From contig NZ_PSWS01000053.1 in assembly GCF_002932875.1 (NCBI RefSeq), forward strand, positions 1 through 64,000: 64,000 bases of DNA, written 5' to 3'. Below, piece by piece: positions 58,707 to 64,000 of the stretch. The DNA is from Rathayibacter tritici (lineage in GTDB: Bacteria > Actinomycetota > Actinomycetes > Actinomycetales > Microbacteriaceae). The notes under the pieces were generated by a model that was given only the letters and a program-made list of their open reading frames with translations, was not told the origin of the DNA and ran no database searches. Positions within the stretch are counted from its first letter, which is position 1. Every line of letters begins with the position of its first letter. Both the position numbers and the translations under genes were made by a program.

Positions 58707-60116
58707 TCAGGCGGAGCCGACGGGCGGCAGGACGATGTCGACGGCGAGACCGCGGGGGGAGCGGTTGACGAGGGCGACCGTCCCGCCGGCGGACAGCACC
58801 GTCGTGTGCACCAGGGCGAGCCCGAGTCCACTGCCGCCCGAGGCCAGTGCCCGGGAGTCATCCGGTCGGGAGAAGCGGTCGAAGGCGACGGGGATGAAGG
58901 CGGCGGGCATGCCGGGGCCGTCGTCCGAGACGGTGAGGAGCAGGCGTCCGTCCTGCTGTGCGAGGCAGGCGACGATCATGCCGCCGCCGTCCATCGCCTG
59001 GATCGCGTTCCTGACCAGATTGTCGATCACGCGCCCGAAGTCCTGGGTCGCCACGGCGTACAGGCGGGCCGGCTCGCGCTCGTCGATCTCATAGTCGATC
59101 TCGACCCCCGACTCCGAGGCGAGTAGGCGCGTGCGGTCGACCGCGCCGACCAGCTCCTCGACCAGCTCGGCGAAGGGAGCTGTCGGCCGGACGGTGCGGC
59201 TCTCGATGCGCGAGATGTCGAGCAGGGCGGAGGCGAGCCGCACGAGGCGGTCGACGCTCTTCTGCGCATCGAGGATGACCCGGTCCACCGCGGCGGGGTC
59301 CTCGACGCGGTGGTGGGCGATCTCGAGCTGCGCCGAGAGCGCGGCGAGCGGCGTACGCAATTCGTGACTCGCATCCGACACCATCTGCTTCTCGCGAGCG
59401 AGCGAGGCGGTCTGCTTGGTCAGGAACGCGTTCAGCGTTACCGCGAGCTCGTCGATCTCGTCGCGCGAGCCCACGACGGGGAGCTGATCGCCGTGGCCGG
59501 GCTCGGCGGCGATCTGATCCGCGCGCGCCCGCATGCGACGCACCGGCGCGAGCGCGGCTCCGGTCAGGATCCACGAGGCGAGACCGAAGGTGACCACGAG
59601 GAAGATCGCCGCGTAGACGAGGACGTGCGCGAAATCGTCGAGTACCAGCTGCGAGGCCGCCTGGTCGCGCGCGGTGACAACCTGCCAGACGCCCTTATCG
59701 GTGGTGATCGCAGTGAACCGGACCAGGTAATTGCCACTCGCAGTGGTCACCTGGGAGTACCGGGGCGAGGTGTCCGCCGGTTCGGCCGCGAGGGCGGTCA
59801 GGACGTCGCCGCTGAGGCGCGAGGGCATGGTGGACGTACTGACGATCCCGTCCGGCGCGAGGGCCAGGAACAGCTGCCCGATCGAGGAGCCCTGGGTGCG
59901 AGGCACGGTGCCCGCCGAGATGTCGCGACGCACCTCGTCCTCGATCGACATCAGGATCGTCCGCTCGCTGCGCTCGACGATGCCGGTGACCACCTGGTAG
60001 AAGAGCATCGCCGAGAGCGCGAACAGGGCGGTTGCGACAGCGACGGTCCCGATGGTGATCCTCGCGCGGATCGAGAGCGCGCCGGCCCGGCGGCGTGCAG
60101 TGCCCATCCGCGGCAC
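58707..60116 (-). CDS. Sensor histidine kinase
   Basis: 469 residues. Membrane helices at ~20-45 and ~170-195 enclose a ~125-residue extracellular sensor. A HAMP segment (APVRRMRARADQIAA) leads to the H-box SDASHELRTPLAALSAQ (~248), N-box NLVRNAIQAMDGGG, G1 DDGPGMP and G2 GSGLGLALVHTTV. It autophosphorylates and signals to the response regulator encoded 3 bases upstream. The signal is unknown. Similar to TcrY/PrrB-type kinases. Confidence 0.93.
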   Translation of the reverse strand: MPRMGTARRRAGALSIRARITIGTVAVATALFALSAMLFYQVVTGIVERSERTILMSIEDEVRRDISAGTVPRTQGSSIGQLFLALAPDGIVSTSTMPSRLSGDVLTALAAEPADTSPRYSQVTTASGNYLVRFTAITTDKGVWQVVTARDQAASQLVLDDFAHVLVYAAIFLVVTFGLASWILTGAALAPVRRMRARADQIAAEPGHGDQLPVVGSRDEIDELAVTLNAFLTKQTASLAREKQMVSDASHELRTPLAALSAQLEIAHHRVEDPAAVDRVILDAQKSVDRLVRLASALLDISRIESRTVRPTAPFAELVEELVGAVDRTRLLASESGVEIDYEIDEREPARLYAVATQDFGRVIDNLVRNAIQAMDGGGMIVACLAQQDGRLLLTVSDDGPGMPAAFIPVAFDRFSRPDDSRALASGGSGLGLALVHTTVLSAGGTVALVNRSPRGLAVDIVLPPVGSA

Positions 60117-60119
60117 GGA

Positions 60120-60794
60120 CTACTCGACCGGGCGGAGGAAGTAGCCCTTGCCGCGGACGGTCACGATGGCGACGCCGGTGTCCTCGGTCGGCAGTTTCTT
60201 GCGCAGGTAGCTGACGTACTGGTCGACGATGTTGTTGTCGACGATCTCGCCGCCGCCCCAGATCTCCGAGAGGATCCGCTGGCGGGTCACGACGGAGCCG
60301 ACGGGGGTGATCAGCAGCTTGAGGAGCTCCAACTCCTTGGGGCTGACATGGATGCGCGAGCCGTCAGCCGTGCGCCGGATGCTCGAGCCGTCCACCGTGA
60401 TCCGGCCGACGTCGATCGACGTCGACATCAGCGAGGGACTACGGCGCAACAGGGCGCGGAGGCGGGCGTTGAGTTCGGTGAAGGCGAACGGCTTGGTGAG
60501 GTAGTCGTCGGCACCGGCGTCGAGCCCGAACACGCGGTCCTCGATCGCGTCGCGCGCCGTCAGGAGCATGATCGGCGTCGGACGTCCGAGCTCGCGGATC
60601 CGCCGACAGATCTCGAAGCCGGACATCGCCGGCAGCATGACGTCCACGATCGCGGCTGAGAACTCGGCGTTGCTGAACGCGACGAGCGCGTCGATGCCGT
60701 TCGTGGTCAGCACGGATTCGTAGCCGGCGTCTTCGAGGCCGCCCACGAGAGCCTCACCCATAGCCGGATCATCTTCGACGAGAAGGATATTCAC
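60120..60794 (-). CDS. OmpR/PhoB-family response regulator
   Basis: 224 residues, ATG with AAGGATAT. Receiver: VEDDP acidic pair, phosphorylation Asp51 in IVDVMLP, Lys in YLTKPFAF (~100). The C-terminal winged helix has ELLKLLITPVGSVVTRQRIL and VDQYVSYLRKKL, then the wing TVRGKGYFL. It pairs with the adjacent kinase. The first gene of the pair. Confidence 0.95.
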   Translation of the reverse strand: MNILLVEDDPAMGEALVGGLEDAGYESVLTTNGIDALVAFSNAEFSAAIVDVMLPAMSGFEICRRIRELGRPTPIMLLTARDAIEDRVFGLDAGADDYLTKPFAFTELNARLRALLRRSPSLMSTSIDVGRITVDGSSIRRTADGSRIHVSPKELELLKLLITPVGSVVTRQRILSEIWGGGEIVDNNIVDQYVSYLRKKLPTEDTGVAIVTVRGKGYFLRPVE

Positions 60795-61027
60795 GTGCTT
60801 ACCCTACGGCCCGGCTCTTGGGAAGATCCGCTACGCCGGCCGTGTATCCAACCAGGTGAGAGCGGACCCCTCTGATGGGCGCCAGGCGGCGAAAAACGGC
60901 ATGTCCGGCCCGGGATAGCGGCGGAGGTGGCGCGATTCGGTGGCGCGATTTTACTCTTCTGCCCAGGTGAGGCCGATGATACTGTTCGCCGAGTTCACCC
61001 CCACCGTCACCCGAAGGCGGCACAAAA

Positions 61028-61204
61028 ATGCTCACCACCCTCTCCATCTGGGCGCGTCTTGCGCTGTCGATTCTTCTCTGGATCGTCTTCCTGCCCGTCA
61101 TGCTGATCCTGCTCCCGTTCCGTACCGGCCGAAGCGCCTCGCGCTCCACTCGCCCGCCCGTGACGGCACCGACGGTGGCGGTTGACTCGCGGGGCGCCTA
61201 CTGA
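61028..61204 (+). CDS. Small single-pass membrane protein
   Basis: 58 residues, ATG 61028 with AAGGCGG 6 bases ahead. One long helix (LALSILLWIVFLPVMLILLP) with Arg-rich cytoplasmic tail (FRTGRSASRS) and a Pro/Val end. No family known to me; good ribosome site, GC3 bias and a sensible membrane topology support it. A GATACT -10-like box lies ~50 bases upstream. Confidence 0.55.
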   Translation: MLTTLSIWARLALSILLWIVFLPVMLILLPFRTGRSASRSTRPPVTAPTVAVDSRGAY

Positions 61205-61406
61205 CCCCCTTTTCGAAGGCGGGCGCCTCCCGTCTCCTGCTGACGAGCGCGCCTGGGTTGTCAGTCGGCGACGCGTCCGGAGTTCCCACTCCGACAGGCG
61301 TCACTCTCGGGTACTACCGACCACGATCTCCGTCAAGCCCTTCGTGGGTTCTCAGAAAGCCGCAATACGGTGCTTCCACACGGTTCACCGATCAGAAGGA
61401 ACACGG

Positions 61407-61631
61407 ATGCCCCGCGCCGCGCCCGACACCGCTGGGATCCCGCTCGACCCGACCGCGGACGCTCCCGTGCGCTCGGATCCGCCGGTCTCGGTCGTCGCGT
61501 CGGGACCCCGGAGCCTGCTGTCGCGGATGCTCGGACGCCGCCGCTGCGAGGCGTGCGGCGCCGCCCTGGCCCGCCGCCGCGACGGATTCTGTTCGGACGC
61601 CTGCGCAGGCACCTTCCACCTCTACGAGTGA
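61407..61631 (+). CDS. Small zinc-ribbon-like protein
   Basis: 74 residues from ATG 61407 with AAGGA 7 bases upstream. A low-complexity Pro/Asp/Ala N-terminus is followed by RRCEACGAALARRRDGFCSD with a final AC: a Cys-x2-Cys-x11-Cys-x3-Cys arrangement resembling a treble-clef/MYND-type zinc knuckle. Function unknown; possibly nucleic-acid or protein binding. Confidence 0.6.
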   Translation: MPRAAPDTAGIPLDPTADAPVRSDPPVSVVASGPRSLLSRMLGRRRCEACGAALARRRDGFCSDACAGTFHLYE

Positions 61632-61850
61632 GGCCGGTCGGCCGAGCTGCGGCGAGGGTCCTCCCGAAGGTCCGTGATCAGCGATCGCGGGCCTTTGCGC
61701 TGTGCGCGCGGGGCGGTACGGCCGTGCACGGCTGCCCCGGAGCAGCTGGAGGAGACGAGTCGACGGGCCGCTCGACCGAGGGGTGCTCCGTCGGAACGGG
61801 GAAGGAGTGGGGCGCCGCGGTCGTGTGCGCAGAGGGAGTGCCCGCTCAAC

Positions 61851-61883
61851 CGTGCCTCAGAAGACAGTCGTGCCTCAGAAGAC
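61851..61883. repeat. 15-bp direct repeat downstream of tRNA-Arg
   Basis: CGTGCCTCAGAAGAC at 61851-61865 and 61869-61883, 3 bases apart, directly after the 3' end of the tRNA gene (minus strand). It could be a remnant of an attachment-site duplication or a slippage product; it does not match the tRNA sequence. Confidence 0.6.
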
Positions 61884-61884
61884 G

Positions 61885-61956
61885 TGCCCCCAGTAGGATT
61901 CGAACCTACGCCCCTGCCTCCGGAGGGCAGTGCTCTATCCCCTGAGCTATGGGGGC
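61885..61956 (-). tRNA. tRNA-Arg (anticodon CCG)
   Basis: 72 bases on the minus strand: acceptor GCCCCCA/TGGGGGC with discriminator A, D arm GCTC...GAGC, anticodon arm CTGCC-CTCCGGA-GGCAG with anticodon CCG, T arm GTAGG-TTCGAAT-CCTAC. CCA is not encoded. All stems pair. A TAATGT box ~15 bases upstream could be its -10. Reads the CGG codon. Confidence 0.95.
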
Positions 61957-62038
61957 CAGGAGTGCCTGACAACATTAGCACCCGGGCGGAGCGGGCCCCG
62001 ACGCGGGGAGCGCGCCTGCTGCGTGCCACGATGGAGTC

Positions 62039-62833
62039 ATGCTGCGCACCGTCTCCGCCTCGCTGGATCTGCGTCTGAACGGTCCGACCGACCTGATCTT
62101 CCTCGTGGCTGCGACGCCCACGGGCGACTCCTTCGAGGACTCCTTCACCGTCCACCTCGACGGCGAGCCGGTCCCGGTACGGGAGTTCCCGGGCCGGCAC
62201 GGGGCGCGGGTGCACCGCGTTGCCGGCATCCGGGGTGAGCTGCGGGTCGAGTACCGGGCGCGGGTCCTCGGACACGGTGCCCCGGACGAGCCGAGCGAAC
62301 TCGAGCTGGTCGAATACTTGCGGCCGAGCCGGTATGCGGAGGCGGACGTGCTCGGCGGTATCGCCCGCCGCGAGTTCGGCCGGGCTCGCGGCTTCGAGGC
62401 GCTGACGGCGGTCGAGGAGTGGGTGCACGGGCACCTCTCCTACGTCTACGGCTCGACGATCGGCACCGGGGGAGCGGCGCAGGTGGTCGAGAGCGGGCAG
62501 GGCGTCTGCCGCGACTTCGCGCATACCGTCGCCGGCTTCCTCCGCGCCCTCGACATCCCCGCCCGGGTCACGGCGGTCTATGCACCGGGCCTGGCACCGC
62601 GTGACTTCCATGCGGTGACGGAGGCCTGGGTGGGCGGCGCCTGGCACGCGGTGGACGCGACGCGGTTGGCTCCGCGCGGGTCGATGCTCCGCATCTCGTC
62701 GGGTCGGGACACGGCCGACACGGCGTTCCTCAGCAGTTACCTGACCGATCTGAGCTTGACGGGCATGGACGTTGACGCCGACTGCGACGCCGCGCTCGTC
62801 GACGACCACGTGTCGCCGGTGCGGCTGGGCTGA
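62039..62833 (+). CDS. Transglutaminase-like domain protein
   Basis: 264 residues, ATG 6 bases after CACGAT (leaderless pattern). An N-terminal beta domain (~1-90) precedes the transglutaminase core: GQGVCRDFAHTVAGFLRALD with the catalytic Cys (~160), DFHAVTEAWVGGAWHAVDAT with His and Asp (~193-209). Family members include cysteine proteases and amidases as well as cross-linking enzymes; here a cytosolic protease-like role is possible. No signal peptide. Confidence 0.88.
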   Translation: MLRTVSASLDLRLNGPTDLIFLVAATPTGDSFEDSFTVHLDGEPVPVREFPGRHGARVHRVAGIRGELRVEYRARVLGHGAPDEPSELELVEYLRPSRYAEADVLGGIARREFGRARGFEALTAVEEWVHGHLSYVYGSTIGTGGAAQVVESGQGVCRDFAHTVAGFLRALDIPARVTAVYAPGLAPRDFHAVTEAWVGGAWHAVDATRLAPRGSMLRISSGRDTADTAFLSSYLTDLSLTGMDVDADCDAALVDDHVSPVRLG

Positions 62834-62888
62834 CGGGCGGGCTCAGTATCGACTCGCCGGCTGGGCCCACTGCCGCCTCACCCTGTGC

Positions 62889-63416
62889 TCAGGCGGCGAG
62901 CGCTCCGAGCGCCGACCGAATGATCGGCTCGGGGTCGCCGGGCTCGATGAAGGAGGCGCTGGAGGACTCGATCCAGTACTCGCCGACGAAAGCGTCCGCG
63001 ACTCCGCGCCCCTCCGTCACCTGGTAGTAACCCTCGACCTGCGACGGCTCGCCGTAGGTGGGGACGGCCTTGCTCGTGGTGAAGAACTCGTTCTTGAGCG
63101 CCTCGATCACGTCGGGGTCGAGGTGCGCGACGGCGAGCTGCAGCTGGGCCCCCGAGTCGTCGGACCAGCCGCAGACCAGGCCGTTGTACTGCGCGATCTC
63201 CTGCGAGACGGCGGTCCGCTCGACGTCGTCGGTCGGCAAGAAACCACTCCACAGCCCGCTCAGCGCCGAGGCGGGCACCAGCTGCTCGCAGGAGAGGGGG
63301 ATCGGAGTTCCGCTGACAGCGCCGCTCGCGCTCGGCTCCGGGTCGGCGGCGGGGGAGCAGCCGGCGAGGGTCGTCGCGGTGAGCGCGACGAGGAGGAGGG
63401 TGAGGGGACGGCGCAT
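62889..63416 (-). CDS. Putative lipoprotein
   Basis: 175 residues from ATG 63416. Signal peptide RRPLTLLLVALTATTLAGC with a lipobox, then PIPLSCEQLVPASALSGLW and two further Cys (one in GLVCGWSD), a pattern like DUF3558-type actinobacterial lipoproteins. Function unknown. TAGGGT ends 7 bases before the ATG (leaderless pattern). Divergent from argS across 92 bases. Confidence 0.75.
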   Translation of the reverse strand: MRRPLTLLLVALTATTLAGCSPAADPEPSASGAVSGTPIPLSCEQLVPASALSGLWSGFLPTDDVERTAVSQEIAQYNGLVCGWSDDSGAQLQLAVAHLDPDVIEALKNEFFTTSKAVPTYGEPSQVEGYYQVTEGRGVADAFVGEYWIESSSASFIEPGDPEPIIRSALGALAA

Positions 63417-63508
63417 GCGTGGCACCCTAGCAACGCCTCCCGGCCGAGCGGCCGCGCGGTGTCGGGAGGCGGAGGGCGCGGGCGCGACGGCCGGTAGAAT
63501 CGGGCCCC

Positions 63509-64000
63509 GTGACTCCTGAACAACTCGCATCCTCCCTGCACGCTCTCGTCCTCGACGCCGTGCAGCGACGAGGGAGCGACGCGGGCGTGGAGCTCCCTGA
63601 CGTGGTGCTGGAGCGGCCGAAGAACCGCGATCACGGTGACTGGTCCTCGAACATCGCGATGAAGCTTGCGAAGCGGGTCGGCGCTAACCCGCGCGAGCTC
63701 GCGGCAGAGCTGGCCGAGGGCCTGGGCGCTGTCGACGGCGTGGCCACGGTCGAGGTCGCCGGGCCCGGCTTCCTCAATGTGCGGGTCGAGGCCGCGGCGG
63801 CGGGGGCCCTCGCGGGCGTGATCGTCGAGGCGGGCGAGGCGTACGGCACCGGGTCCGCCTACTCCGGGGTGCGGATGAACCTCGAGTTCGTCTCGGCCAA
63901 CCCCACCGGACCGATACACATCGGCGGTACCCGATGGGCGGCGGTCGGCGACAGCCTGGCCCGGATGCTGCTCGCCCAGGGCGCCGACGTGACCCGGGAG
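63509..64000 (+). CDS. argS: Arginyl-tRNA synthetase, N-terminal part (cut by window end)
   Basis: 164 codons are visible from GTG 63509 and the frame is open at 64000. The N-terminal Add-1 domain ([20 protein letters not shown]) recognises the tRNA elbow; [20 protein letters not shown] contains the HIGH-equivalent HIGG of class Ia ArgRS. TAGAAT at 63495-63500 leaves 8 bases to the start, suggesting a leaderless transcript. A tRNA-Arg gene lies 1.5 kb to the left. Confidence 0.95.
   Translation, partial: MTPEQLASSLHALVLDAVQRRGSDAGVELPDVVLERPKNRDHGDWSSNIAMKLAKRVGANPRELAAELAEGLGAVDGVATVEVAGPGFLNVRVEAAAAGALAGVIVEAGEAYGTGSAYSGVRMNLEFVSANPTGPIHIGGTRWAAVGDSLARMLLAQGADVTRE

Noticed and set aside
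61851-61883. Integration (att) site at tRNA-Arg
   Set aside because: The direct repeat does not copy the tRNA 3' end, and no integrase or phage gene is adjacent.

Overview
The window is a 64 kb piece of a high-GC Gram-positive chromosome. GTG and TTG starts are frequent. Gene content is typically actinobacterial: the fdxA-dapC pair, a DUF3117 peptide, a TatB-mrp-DUF1003-MgtE/CBS block, efeUOB behind a DtxR/IdeR-like box, and an NrtR-controlled nadABC operon. Together with many apparently leaderless genes this suggests Microbacteriaceae (Rathayibacter/Clavibacter/Curtobacterium-like); the genus is an inference.

Region 1 (1-10930) is accessory DNA. A four-gene RiPP operon carries a LanB-type glutamylation protein, a leader-binding-like component, a YcaO cyclodehydratase ending in a PxPxP-type tail, and a SagB-like dehydrogenase. 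It is bounded on the left by an ISL3-type transposase tail joined to a frameshifted gene remnant, and on the right by a decayed IS256-type transposase. The combination of azol(in)e formation and Ser/Thr dehydration resembles goadsporin and thiopeptide pathways, but no precursor peptide is visible and the elimination partner appears broken. A GNAT acetyltransferase and a RelA/SpoT-domain protein with a long C-terminal extension follow.

Region 2 (10998-20477) holds an SDR oxidoreductase, a PPK2 kinase and a 4'-phosphopantetheinyl transferase. These face a minus-strand set: a DHA2-type exporter, a 1312-residue Pls-like NRPS (A-T-membrane/left-handed beta helix, the poly-lysine synthetase architecture) and an M1 aminopeptidase. 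The set reads as a poly-amino-acid or isopeptide production, export and degradation locus.

Region 3 (20621-30963) is core metabolism. nrtR-nadA-nadB-nadC-cysteine desulfurase form one minus-strand operon with a palindromic operator. A tandem glycine riboswitch precedes gcvT-gcvH-gcvP.

Region 4 (30964-45414) carries an AbiEi/DUF559 protein and a CPBP protease set among dispersed palindromic repeats, a five-domain oligopeptide ABC transporter (SBP, two permeases, fused double ATPase), typA, a DsbA-like thioredoxin and efeU-efeO-efeB.

Region 5 (45415-64000) is housekeeping: PIG-L deacetylase, fdxA, dapC, gltA, dapD/dapE under a mirror-symmetric divergent promoter, a GT-C membrane protein, DUF3117, an O-methyltransferase, tatB, mrp, DUF1003, MgtE_N/CBS, a stress protein, a two-component system, two small proteins, tRNA-Arg(CCG), a transglutaminase, a lipoprotein and the start of argS.
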